The notes under the pieces: model-generated
The model's database searches: none
Told to the model about the DNA's origin: nothing
Seen by the model: the letters and a program-made list of their open reading frames with translations, nothing else
Shown here: positions 30,861 through 40,066 of the stretch, piece after piece
Position numbering within the stretch: position 1 is the first letter of the stretch
Layout of the letters: each line of letters begins with the position of its first letter
NCBI GenBank assembly: GCA_905221605.1
Contig: CAJNDS010002623.1
Coordinates: 267,001-331,000, forward strand
Length of the DNA: 64,000 nt
Direction of reading: 5' to 3'
From: Symbiodinium natans
Taxonomy: Eukaryota; Sar; Dinophyceae; Suessiales; Symbiodiniaceae
Made by a program: the position numbers and the translations under genes

Positions 30861-30970
30861 TCGGATGTTTACCCTTGTACTAGCAGTGCTTAATGGGGAT
30901 TATCTAACCCCCCCCCCCGCCGATTATATTCCCGATTAAGGACTGTTAGTATAAGGGGGAACATCTCAAG
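30861..30970. mobile_element. MITE, TTGGGATGTTCCCCCTTATACTAACAG family (copy 4)
   Basis: TCGGATGTTTACCCTTGTAC pairs with GTATAAGGGGGAACATCTCAAG around a C-run. The orthologous element in copy 2 is at 32532-32625. Confidence 0.6.
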
Positions 30971-31077
30971 CTTACGTCTCAACAGGGTAGACATTCATAC
31001 ACATAATATAGCATATCTTCCCCGAGGGCTTCTTATGAACAAAAATCCTAAACCCTAAACCCTAAAAAACAGAAATT

Positions 31078-31147
31078 CCTCAGTAGACCATCCTGGAGGG
31101 AGCTGTTGGGTTCAGGTATGGCTTCGCAGGCTTCTTGCAGGTCGAAT
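31078..31147 (-). CDS. possible micro-exon (EFDLQEACEAIPEPNSS...)
   Basis: The minus strand reads EFDLQEACEAIPEPNSSLQD and on to GLL. The duplicate near 32740-32830 is altered more strongly, so coding status is less sure than for neighbours. Confidence 0.3.
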
Positions 31148-31254
31148 TCACTCTTAAACCCCCGAAACCCTGAAGCCTCGGCCTGGCTTGGCCTAGCCCT
31201 AAACCCTAAACCCTAAACCCTAAACCCTGAACCCTAAACCCTCAACACCTCACT

Positions 31255-31326
31255 GCGCGAGCGCGCCTCGGCCATCATGGAATCCAGCGCCGCGGCATCC
31301 TTCAACCACGACGCTCTTGCCATGTC
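31255..31326 (-). CDS. probable micro-exon (MARASWLKDAAALDSMMAEA)
   Basis: The minus strand reads MARASWLKDAAALDSMMAEA followed by RSR. The duplicate at about 32928-33000 reads MARVTWLKDAAALASMMAEA, with few changes over 70 bp. It begins after a CCCTTGGGACATGG junction and is Ala-rich and helical. Confidence 0.5.
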
Positions 31327-31465
31327 CCAAGGGTGAGGGAACCCTACACCCTAATCCCTAAACCCTAAACACCTAACCCTAAACCCTAAACCCTAAACCC
31401 CGCAACCTTGAACTCTGAACCCTCAACCTTGAACCCTAAACATCTAAACCCTAAATCCGGAACTG

Positions 31466-31608
31466 CTACTTGCTCAAGAGCCCCCACCCCCCCCCCCCGC
31501 CCCTCGCCCCCAAAACAAAATAATAATAAGACTCTTCGCTATAAGGGTACTATAGGGATTATTCTCTTCATTATTTTTTTGAGGGGGGTTCTTTTAAACA
31601 AATAGTAG
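31466..31608. mobile_element. MITE, ACTATTTGCTTAAGAACCCC family (copy 3)
   Basis: CTACTTGCTCAAGAGCCCCC pairs with GGGGGGTTCTTTTAAACAAATAGTAG. The counterpart in copy 2 is at 33195-33315. Confidence 0.65.
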
Positions 31609-31731
31609 GGAGCCCTCAGCCCAAAGTCCTGAAATCCTGCACACGGAAATCCCAATCACTGAAGCGCCAAACCCTTCCATCGCGGGCCGCACGCCCTACC
31701 AACCGAAGCGCACTCAAAAAGCTCCGCAGGG

Positions 31732-31805
31732 TTTAGGGTTTAGGGTTTAGGGTTTAGGGTTTAGGGTTTAGGGTTTAGGGTTTAGGGTTTAGGGTTTAGG
31801 GTTTC
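31732..31805. repeat. TTTAGGG tract
   Basis: About ten homogeneous units. At the equivalent site in copy 2 (33415-33442) only about three to four units are present, showing rapid length change after duplication. Confidence 0.9.
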
Positions 31806-31918
31806 TAAAGGTAACACAACAGCAACGATTGGTAGCGGGTGTCCCAACTTGTCAGTAACTTCAGGCTCCATCTGAAAAGTTCCAGAAACCCAGGAAAAAG
31901 AGAGAGAGAGAGAGAAGC

Positions 31919-32037
31919 CTTGGGATGTTCCCTCTTATACTAACATTTAGGGTTTAGGGTTTAACGGTCATTCGTAGGGATTCTAGTACCCCCTAGTCCC
32001 TCTTAAGGGCTGTTAATACAAAGGGGGGGCATCCCAA
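31919..32037. mobile_element. MITE, TTGGGATG family, interrupted by a telomere-type insert
   Basis: CTTGGGATGTTCCCTCTTATACTAAC and the right end AAGGGGGGGCATCCCAAG are intact. A 21-bp block of three TTTAGGG-type units sits at 31945-31965 inside the left arm. The duplicate element at 33564-33662 reads straight through this point. Confidence 0.8.
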
Positions 32038-32169
32038 GAGAAGCCCTTTGTGTGCGAAGAGGAGTCCTCAACAAGCCCTAAGCCTAAACCCCAGCTTAAC
32101 GTTCCTGGGTTTAGGGTTTAGGGTTTAGGGTTTAGGGCTCAGGGTTTAGGGTAATGTTCATGGGTTTGG

Positions 32170-33700
32170 GATGTCGGGCTTCGGGTCCTTGCCCTAAACT
32201 CCCACAGCCTGAGCCCTAAGTAGCAGGGGGCGACCTCCATTCCAGGACTGCCTCACTGGGTATCACTCGGGAACTAGCGAAGCAAGTACCTTACATTCCC
32301 CTGGAGTTTATGGCCAAATTCCCTGCCAACAAACAGTCCCTAAACACCAAACCCTCATTCTCAACTTCAAGAACTACAGAACCAGATGCTTAACCCTAAA
32401 CCCTAAACCCGAAACCATAAACCCTAAATCTCAAGTTCCCTACTAAGAACCGGTGAGCCTCCACCTCCGGTAGCTTGGGCTCCTGGCACCCAAGGTACGG
32501 ACAAGGTTTTGGGCTTAGGGTTTAAGGTTTAGGGATGTTCCCCCTTATACTCGCAGTTTTGGATAGGGATTATAGTTCAACGTCATCCCGATTCAGGGCT
32601 GCTAGTATAAGGGGGAACATCCCAAACTTAGGGTTTAGCAGGGCAGACCTCAACATTCATACACATAATCTGGGTAATCTTCCCCGTCGGCTTCATATGA
32701 ACCAAAACCCTAAACCCTGCACCCTAATAGACAGACATACTTCCTCGGTAGACCATGGTGGAGGGATCTGTTTGGGGGCGGTCGGCGGATGTGGTGTTCA
32801 GGGAATCGCTGCGCAGGCTTCTTGCATGTTAAAAACCCTAACAAACCCTCAAACCTTAACTCTGAACCCCCTAAGCCCTAAGCCCTAAACCCTAAACCCT
32901 AAACCCTAAACCCTAAACACCTCACTGCGCGAGCGCGCCTCGGCCATCATGGAGGCCAGCGCCGCGGCATCCTTCAACCACGTCACTCTTGCCATGTCCC
33001 AAGGGTGAGGGAACCCTAAGGGACCCTAAGCCCTAAACCCAAATCCCTAAACCTTAATCCCTAAACCCTAATCCTAAACCCTAAACCCTAAACCCTAAAC
33101 CCAAAACCCTAAACCCTAAACCCTAAACCCTAAACCCTAAACCCTTACCCCCTCAACCTTGAACTCTGAACCCTAAACCCTAAATCCGGAACTGCCACTT
33201 GCTTAAGAGCCGCCCCCCACCCCCGCCCAAACCAAAAGAAAAACAGACTCTTCGTTATAAGGGTGCTAAAGGGGTTATTCTCTTTATTTTTGCGGGGTTC
33301 TTCAACACTTAGTAGGGAGCCCAAAGCCCAAAATCCTGAAATCCTACACACATAAATCCCAAGCACTGAAGCGTCGCCCGCCCCACCAACCGCAGCGCAC
33401 GCAAAAGGCTCCGTAGGGTTTAGGGTTTAGGGTTTAGGGTTGAGAGCCTAGGGTTTTTAAAGGCAACACAACAGCAACCATCGGTAGCGGGTGTCCCAAC
33501 TTGTCAGTAACTTCAGGCTCCATCTGAAGAATCCCAGAAACCCAGGAAAAAAGAGAGAGAAGCCTTGGGATGCTCGCCCTTATACTAACGGTCCTTCGTA
33601 GGGATTATAGTGCCCCCTATTCCCTCTTAAGGGCTGTTAGTACAAAGGGGGAGCATCCCAAGAGAAGCCCTTTGTGTGCGAAGAGGAGTTTTCAACAAGC
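32170..33700. repeat. 1.7-kb tandem segmental duplication, copy 2
   Basis: It carries the same landmarks as copy 1. Micro-exon-like islands lie at 32450-32485 (QEPKLPEVEAHR) and about 32928-33000 (MARVTWLKDAAAL). MITEs lie at 32532-32625, 33195-33315 and 33564-33662. Confidence 0.8.
33020..33150. repeat. CCCTAAA tract
   Basis: A long run of CCCTAAA with a few CCTAATC and CCCAAAA variants. The equivalent tract in copy 1 (31335-31405) is about half as long. Confidence 0.85.
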
Positions 33701-33865
33701 CCGAAGCTTAAACCCCAGCTTTCAACCCGATCAAAAGACAGAGTGCCAGTTGAGGATGCTGAGAGATGAGGCTGTTGGACAAAAAAACCCTGAGCTCCAG
33801 TCCAAGCCAAGTGCGCAAAACTCTGGACCCTAAACCCTAAACCCTAAACCCCATCCCCTCATTAC

Positions 33866-33930
33866 GTCATTCATCCGAGGCCACAGGCCTCATCCGTCAT
33901 CTGCGGTTCCGCCGGCTCCTGGCCAGAGTT
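33866..33930 (-). CDS. probable micro-exon (QEPAEPQMTDEACGL)
   Basis: The minus strand reads GQEPAEPQMTDEACGLG from CAG-GA. Paralogues are at about 34690-34750 (QEPAEREKTTEACGLG), 49891-49948 (GQEPAEPPLTVEAVGF) and 50913-50972 (EPAEPQLPSEAFLG). A related worn copy is at 50540-50575. Four versions keeping EPAE and TEA spacing support a real exon family. Confidence 0.5.
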
Positions 33931-34689
33931 TTGGGGCTTTCAGGGTTTGTTTTGTGGGTTTTAGGGTTTCGGGTTTGAGAGCGTTTTGAGCTTAGGGCCT
34001 GACGCTTTGTTAAAGGCTCGAAGGTTTCAAGTGTTCGATTGTTTGTAGGGTTTCAGGGTTGTGTGTTTTCGAGGCGTTTGAGGGTCTAGGATTCAGGATT
34101 TCGGAAATCCTACCACAAGTTATGGCAAATTTGCCCTAGCCAGGGTACCTAAGGCAGCTGTTGGGGGATCTCCCCGCCTGAGGGGCCGTTGAGGATTGAG
34201 GGTTTAAGGGTTTAGGGTTTGCCGTCAACCAAGAACACCGAAACCCGCAAATCCTCAACTCTCGACCCCTCCAAAGAGAAATACACGCAAAGACAAGCAT
34301 CTTCCTATTGAGCCCCTATGGGCCCAACAAGTTCACAAGATTCAAGGTCAGCTACTGAAACCCCAAATCCGTTCCCCTGATCTTAACACAACCCGAATAC
34401 CAAACAAACCCTGGCCCCAAAACCCGGTCGGGCAGTGGCCCCGATTGAAAATCTCTATGTTTTTTTTTTTCGGGGGCGGGAGGCCCGAAACTTAGTAGCC
34501 CTAAAGCTTGAAACTACAAGGACGGGCCGTTTGTTCGGACAAACGATAAAAACCCTCTCCTCATACTGGGGGGGGGGGTTCCTAAACCCGAAACCCAAAA
34601 AATTGTGAAGGGAGTCATCATACCCGAAAGCCCTATAAGCCCTCACACACCACGCACCAATTCAACCCAAGTGCACAAACCTCTTGATC

Positions 34690-34752
34690 TCATTACGTCA
34701 TTGATCCAAGGCCACAGGCCTCGGTCGTTTTCTCTCGTTCCGCCGGCTCCTG
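34690..34752 (-). CDS. probable micro-exon (QEPAEREKTTEACGLG)
   Basis: Paralogue of the island at 33866 with EPAEREKTTEACG. The flanking plus-strand TTACGTCATT...GGCCACAGGCCTCG is also shared, so a segment larger than the exon was duplicated. Confidence 0.45.
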
Positions 34753-35000
34753 GCCATGTGTTTGGGCTTGTTTTGCGGGTTGGGTTTGGGTGTAGGGCCT
34801 GATGATCTTAAGCTTTTACGGCTTTTGTAGGTCTTTTGTGGCTTCAGGTCTTTGTGCTTTCGCGTTTTCAGCTTGAGCATTTGTGAACCGGCAAGCACAC
34901 CATTCAATTACACCCCTTCCCTCCCCTTCCCCCCCCCCCGCCCCGACCCCTGATGCCTAAACCCCTACATAACCCTCTCACATACCCTAACGCCCAGACT

Positions 35001-35098
35001 TTAAGGTTCCATGTACCTAAATGGGTAAATGGGGAATACTTGAGCCTTAAAGTACCTCCCTATATAGGGGCCAAGTACATAAGAATGAGGTACATGGG
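35001..35098. mobile_element. MITE, AAGGGTCCATGTACCT family (copy 6)
   Basis: TTAAGGTTCCATGTACCTAA pairs with TGAGGTACATGGGC. The right end is worn. Confidence 0.6.
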
Positions 35099-35381
35099 CG
35101 GGTTCCGCCGGCTCCTGGCCAGGGTGTTGGGCTTAGGCTTGACACTCTTAAGCTTCTGGGGCTTAGGGGCTCTCAACCTAGCCCTAAAAAGGTTGTAATC
35201 TTTGATTCTAAATAAGATTATGGATAACCAAAAGCGTGAGTTAAAGGTTAACTACCCAGCCCCCTAAGAGGGGTTTTCGTAGATAACAAGGCCTGGGCAG
35301 GCGTTGGGGATTGAGGGCTGGGTGTGAAGACTAAAAACCCGCAAATCCTCAACTCCACTCCTCCCAAGCCAAAAAAAGGAC

Positions 35382-35480
35382 CTTGAGGGTCCATGTACCT
35401 AAATAGAGAATACTTGGGCCTAAATATAGTACCTCTATATAGGGACTCTGGGGCCCAAGTACATAAGAACGACCCTTAGG
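35382..35480. mobile_element. MITE, AAGGGTCCATGTACCT family (copy 7)
   Basis: CTTGAGGGTCCATGTACCTAA at the left; the right end ACATAAGAACGACCCTTAGG lacks the TACATGG part. The central GGGACTCTGGGGCCCAAGT is typical. Confidence 0.55.
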
Positions 35481-35599
35481 GAACCCAATTACAAGCATGT
35501 GGCCAAGGTTAAGCCCCGTTCATCCCGAGGAGCCCCCTAATCCGCCGACCCCAGCAGCAGCGGGGCGGCGTCAGTGAAGACCCATTTTTGTCCGCTCTG

Positions 35600-37140
35600 G
35601 GCTCTGGGGGCTTTAGTGCATGGCCCCTTCCCTTCCCCCCCTCCACCCCCACATACACCTGCCCATCCCATGCTACGCTCTTCCCGCCCGCTCCGCCCAC
35701 CTCGCCTATGGCCCGCACTGCCCTTGCTGCCCGCCCACCCCGCTCATGGCTCCGTCTGCTCCAACCCCTCCCCACCCCCACCGCGACTCCCACCCCCACA
35801 TACACCCTGCCCATGGGTCCCTTCCGATGGCACCATGCCTGCGCTTCCCGCACTGCCCTTCTCATGGCCCCAGGGGCTGCCGCCCCCTCCGCTTGCCCGC
35901 TTGCTCCGCTCTTCCCCCCGTACTGCCCTTCTCATGTCCGCATGGTTCCCAAAGGGGGGTGTCTTATCCCCCACCCCGACTCCCACCCCCACATACACCC
36001 TGCCTATTGGGTCCCTTCCTATGCCGTGCGTGGCCCCATGGCTCCATGGCTCCACCCATGCCCCTGGACCCTCTCAGCTGAATTTAACGGGCCCCAGTGC
36101 ATGCCCGCCCCCTCCGCTTGCTCCGCCCTTCCTGCCTGCACTTTCCTGTCTTCAGGGCTGCATGGCCCCGTGGCCCCATGTCCCTGGACCCCTAAAGGGC
36201 CGCAGCTTCCCCGCTTGCTCCGGCCTTCCCACCCGCACTGCCCTTCTCATGGCCCCATCAAGGTCTCGTGGCCCCATGGCTCCACGGTCCCATGGCCCCA
36301 TGCCCCTGAATTTAGAGGGCTCCAAAGCATGCCCGCCCCTCCCAGTGCATGCCCGCTTGCTCCGCCCGCACTGCCCTTCTCTGCAAGGGCTCGTGGCCGC
36401 ATGGCTCCATGGTCCCATGCCCCTGGACCTTATCAGCTGAATTTAAAGGGCCGCCCTGCTCATGGCCCCCGTCCCATGGCTCCATGCCTCCGCCCTTCTC
36501 GCCCGCACCTGCTTTTCATGGCCCCAAGGGCTCATGGCCCGGCTGCATGGTCCCCAGACCCCTGGACCCTATCAGCTGAATTTAAAGGGCCCCAGTGCAT
36601 GGCCGCCCCCTCCGCTAGCTCCGCCCCATGGCTGCATGTCAGCTGAATTTAAAAGGCTTCAGCGCATGCCCGCCCCTCCGCTTGCTCCGCCCTTCCCTCC
36701 CGCACTGCCCTTCTCATGGCCCCATGGTCTCCAAGGGCTCGTGGCCCCATGGCTCCATGGTTCCATGGCCCCATGCCCCTGGACCCTATCAGCTGAATTT
36801 CAAGGAGCGCATGCCCGCCCCCTCCGCTTGCTCCGCCCTTCCCGCCCGCACTTCCCTGTCTTCATGGCTGCATGGTCCCATAATGGCCCCATGCCCCTGG
36901 ACCCCATCAGCTGAATTTAAAGGGCTGCCCGCCCACCCCGCCCATGGCTCCGTCCGCTCGAACCTTTAGCCTCCCCCCTTAACTTCCCCTCCCCTTCTCC
37001 CCACCCCCACCCCGCTCCCGCTTGCTCCGCCCTTCCCGCCCGCACTGCCCTTCTCATGGCCCCATGGTCTCCAAGGCGCCCCCGTCCCATGGCTCCATAG
37101 CTCCGCCCTTCCCGCCCGCACTGCTTCTCATGGCCCCAAG
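35600..37140. repeat. GC-rich irregular tandem repeat (CAGCTGAATTTAAAGGGC)
   Basis: The phrase CCTGGACCCTATCAGCTGAA recurs with variants at about 36065, 36422, 36561, 36778 and 36896 (and in part at 36640). It is separated by TGCCCGCCCCCTCCGCTTGC and TTCTCATGGCCCCATGG phrases. Long overlapping open frames exist on the plus strand, over 280 and 350 codons in two frames, but they are Pro/His/Ala-rich repeat translations with no conserved frame. I do not call a gene. Confidence 0.75.
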
Positions 37141-37145
37141 GCCTC

Positions 37146-37385
37146 ATGGCCCGCGAAGTCGTCCAAGACCTCTTCGTCTGGGCTGTCGTCAACCGTTCCG
37201 CTGCTCTTGCCCCGTTTTCGCAGTCCGTTGCCGTCGAGATGCTGGAAAGTGGCCCAAAACTCCTAGGAAACAGCAGAGTTCCTCTACTGCTTGCCTACTG
37301 CGTGCAAGAACAACCACTCAGTAAGCGAAAATGGAATGGTGCTCCACCAGAACCTATCCCATTGGTATGGCTTTGGGGTGCCTAA
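37146..37385 (+). CDS. possible plus-strand exon (EVVQDLFVWAVVNRS...)
   Basis: A frame from an ATG reads MAREVVQDLFVWAVVNRSAA and continues without repeats. A GTAAG at 37321 (after CAACCACTCA) is a candidate donor, so the true exon may be about 37146-37320. DLFVWAVV-NR faintly recalls the N-terminal repeat part of TRP-like cation channels, but this is too weak for a call. It is the only candidate plus-strand exon in the central region. Confidence 0.3.
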   Translation: MAREVVQDLFVWAVVNRSAALAPFSQSVAVEMLESGPKLLGNSRVPLLLAYCVQEQPLSKRKWNGAPPEPIPLVWLWGA

Positions 37386-37439
37386 TAAATCTGCCGACCC
37401 CAAAGTCCCATGACCCTCTGCCCCGAGGGGCAAGCGGCC

Positions 37440-37674
37440 CTAGGCCGAGTTGTTAGGGCTTGACGAATAGCGTGCAGTGGCCGCGACGACATGACCTGCA
37501 GCGACAGTAAACATGTGTCCGCATTGCCGTCGATTGTCGATGCGGCCGTCTCGCACGGCTGATGCGACCTTTGCCTTGCACTGCGGGCTCTCATACGAGA
37601 AGCGTGCGGTCGCCGACCCGGTCGCGACGACTTTGCCTGCGGCGACCCTAAACTGGTGTCCGCATTTCCGTCGA
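37440..37674 (-). pseudogene. 3' part of the zinc-ribbon repeat gene, cut off by the transposon
   Basis: The minus strand reads RRKCGHQFRVAAGKVVATGS, a last repeat starting YESPQCKAKV (first zinc ligand Cys changed to Ser), and a tail ending SSSPNNSA before TAG. It is the direct continuation of the gene at 47398-48721. The 9.7-kb element and a GA duplication lie between. Taken together, the two parts keep a single frame of 518 codons plus stop. Confidence 0.85.
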
Positions 37675-37699
37675 CCCAGAGACTCCAAAAGTCTTTAAA

Positions 37700-37900
37700 T
37701 TTAAGAAAGACCCTTAATTAAAAAAAAACCCGCTGAAATCAGCCCTTAAACAAAGGATATTAGCTTAATTAAAGGTTAAAGTGTAAAACCAAACCTTAAT
37801 TAGAAGGTTTTTCGCCTTAATTAAGAGTTGTGCGGTTCGAAGAAGCGCTTTTGCCTTAATTAGAGGTTTTTTTGGTGCATTCTTAATTAAAGGTTTTTGG
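37700..37900. repeat. sub-terminal CTTAATTA repeats, left end
   Basis: CTTAATTA followed by AAAGG or AGAGG occurs about six times in both orientations. In CACTA elements such sub-terminal repeats bind the TnpA-type protein; that role here is inference. Confidence 0.65.
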
Positions 37901-37935
37901 TGTGGTACATGCAAGATGATGTCTCGTGACAGAGG

Positions 37936-39788
37936 CTAAGAAAGCACGGTCTGAAGCCTTTTTTTGACTGAGCTGGCTCGCAAAAATGGTGGTTTTGGAT
38001 TGCTTGCTGCAAACTTCTGCAACATTGCCCTTGAAACTCCGAGCATGCTGAACTCCCCGCCCCTGCGAACAGCATGCTTCGACAATGTGTGCCCAAACGA
38101 TTCGTCCCGGTACGACCACGTTCTTCGTGGGTTCGCAGGCGAGGCAGCAATTTCAAGAAAGGCATGAAGCTTTGGCTTGGCCCGGAAAAGCTTCTGCCCC
38201 GGCAGCGAGGTTAGCTTGACGAAGAGAACTGCAAACCTGCGAGCTCGGGCTTCCAGAACCTCTCTTTTCCAGACACTGTCATGAAGACAGTCGTAGCAGC
38301 TTTCCAGAACCCTCGCAGCACGTCGCACGGTCACCTCCATGTCGGAGTCGGTGACACAGTACTTCTCCACGAGCTCCCTGCAAAAAGGAACCAAGGCTCT
38401 GGTCTCCCCTGCCTTGGCACGAAGCTTGGGCCAGCTTCTTTTCTTAGCCTTCTTGTCTTTTTGTAGCATGCCGGGAGTGAGGGTGTTCAGTCGGTCTTCC
38501 GCTTCTACCCGCTTGTAGAAGGTCTGCATCTGCTTGAACAGTTCATTGCACTGCCCGTTGAAGCTGGCTCCTGGCATGTAGGTCTCGGCCACATGCTTGA
38601 AGCAGGCTCCGAGGAAGTCCTGACTTATCCCCAGATCCACTGCATGCAACCAATCCCACTTGCAGCACGTGCTCTTGAAGCCCGGCGACGAGAAGAGAAC
38701 ACCAGGTTCATGGCCTTCGTCTCGCTGCCTCTGAAGAAACTGCTCTGGGGTCAGTCGCTGCGACCTGCAGGCATGAGCAAGACACAGAGAAACAAACACA
38801 TGGACACTTTGAAGGAGACCCTCCTCACAACAGGAGGACCTCCTGAACATGAGGCGAAGTGAAATTTTCAAAACACCGTCCTCCATGCTGCATCCGACCC
38901 AACATCGTGCAAGGTTGCTAAAGTACATGAACATAGAAAACATATGGGGCCCTTTCCTTGCCATCCAGGGAATCGCAGCACGTCTTTGAACATGGACCAG
39001 TCCCCTCTGACTTCCGACAGAGCACAATGCATGCCGATCGCACTTCCGGCTAATCGTTTCCTTGCAGCATCGTCCTGTGTGAAAGGCTTGTTGTCATGTC
39101 TCTGCTGTGGGAAGCGACCGAAGAGCAAGCACCGCATGCTCCACACTATGGGCTTCAAGACCGAATCCCATGTCTTTCCTTTCGCAAGGAAAAACTTGGG
39201 GAAGCAAGTGACTGGTAAACGTACGTCCTGATACTCTTTCGGGAGGCTTGGGAAGTTCATGCTGATGCATTCCAGACTCTGCGACCTGTCGTGGTTGAAT
39301 GGGACGCCATCCATCCAAAGGCCCAGAGCCACCACATCCCTGAGACCAAATTGGGTCTCGAAACCCCTCAAGTGCTCTAACAAGTCCTGTCTGCTTGGCA
39401 GAGTCTCTTCTTGCAGCGCCACTATGTCCGAGGACTCGCTGACTTGCAGCATGGCATGCACCATCTCGTGGGGCAAGTAATATGCCAACCTCATGGTCTT
39501 CTCTGTTCCAGACTTTACATCCCATCCCAGGACTTCTGTTTCGTAAGGCTTTGGCCAGAGGCTACTCTTGAGGGCCTTTCGCAAAAGGTCGCGGTGGGAG
39601 TTTTTGCATCCCTCCGGCTTCGCCAGATCCTGCACATGTGCAGAGCCTGCAAGGGCTGCATGGTGGAAGAGTCTCTGAGCTCTCATGCCGGAGACGTCCC
39701 CACTCACAAAGAGGTCCAGTGCATCCACTCTGAAACGTCGCTTGTTCGGGACATTGTCCAAGTCAGCCACAGGTCTTTTCTTATCCAT
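37936..39788 (-). CDS. CACTA/Tnp2-like DDE transposase (two exons)
   Basis: The inferred model is exon 1 39788-38881 and exon 2 38764-37936, joined in frame to give 578 aa. The core follows the Tnp2 order: ALGLWMDGVPFNHDRS (D160), then VRGDWSMFKDVLRFPGW (D263), a CxxC in ICFLCSC (C283/C286), KWDWLHAVDLGISQDFLG (H343, D346) and KPKLHAFLE (E507). D160, D263 and E507 are my best guess for the catalytic triad. The protein would cut and join the element's terminal repeats in the nucleus. The 116-nt intron begins GA and ends CAG-G, and holds an AGGAG hairpin motif. No stop interrupts either exon, so it may be active. The start could be 39842 instead (MQHSVRILP...). Its place at the 3' end of a one-strand gene row is consistent with dinoflagellate gene order. 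Confidence 0.8.
38765..38880 (-). other. transposase intron with GA donor and AGGAG hairpins
   Basis: With exon 1 ending ...GCATGGAG and exon 2 starting GTCGCAGCGA, the frame is kept (AWR-SQRLTPE). The only GT nearby (38872 side) would break the frame. GA-AG introns are known in Symbiodinium-type genomes. The intron contains GGAGGTCCTCCTGTTGTGAGGAGG-type inverted repeats (38811-38845). Confidence 0.6.
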
Positions 39789-40066
39789 GGCCGTAGCATC
39801 TGAAGCCAAAATGGCTGGCAGGATTCGCACGGAATGCTGCATAGAACGAACGAAGTAAGGAGGGCCCTCCTCGACAGGAGGGCCTGCCTGTGTGCTATCT
39901 GCAAAACATGCAGGCTCCGATTTTTTAACTCCACTGCACGGAAGGTTGCAGCTCCAAAGCTCTGTACGATGTAGCAAGCATGCGATTGCATCTTGCTGGT
40001 TGTTGGACGACCATTCCCTGCAGGGGAACGTTGCAAAATGTCGCCTCTGGCCGATGCTAGAAAAAA

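Larger units (their letters stand above)
30400..32060. repeat. 1.7-kb tandem segmental duplication, copy 1
   Basis: Landmarks recur in order in copy 2 (32170-33700): TCACTCGGGAACTAGCGAAG, the QEPKLPEVVEA island, a TTGGGATG-family MITE, AGGCTTCTTGCA, the CGCGCCTCGGCCATCATGGA island, a TTGCTCAAGAG-family MITE, and GAAGCCCTTTGTGTGCGAAG. Offsets shift from about 1,773 to 1,625 bp along the length because telomere-type tracts differ in size. Confidence 0.8.

Noticed and set aside
35574-36969. Long Pro/His-rich plus-strand frames (288, 352, 150 codons)
   Set aside because: Several frames are open at once and units are out of phase, so this is compositional and not evidence for a gene.
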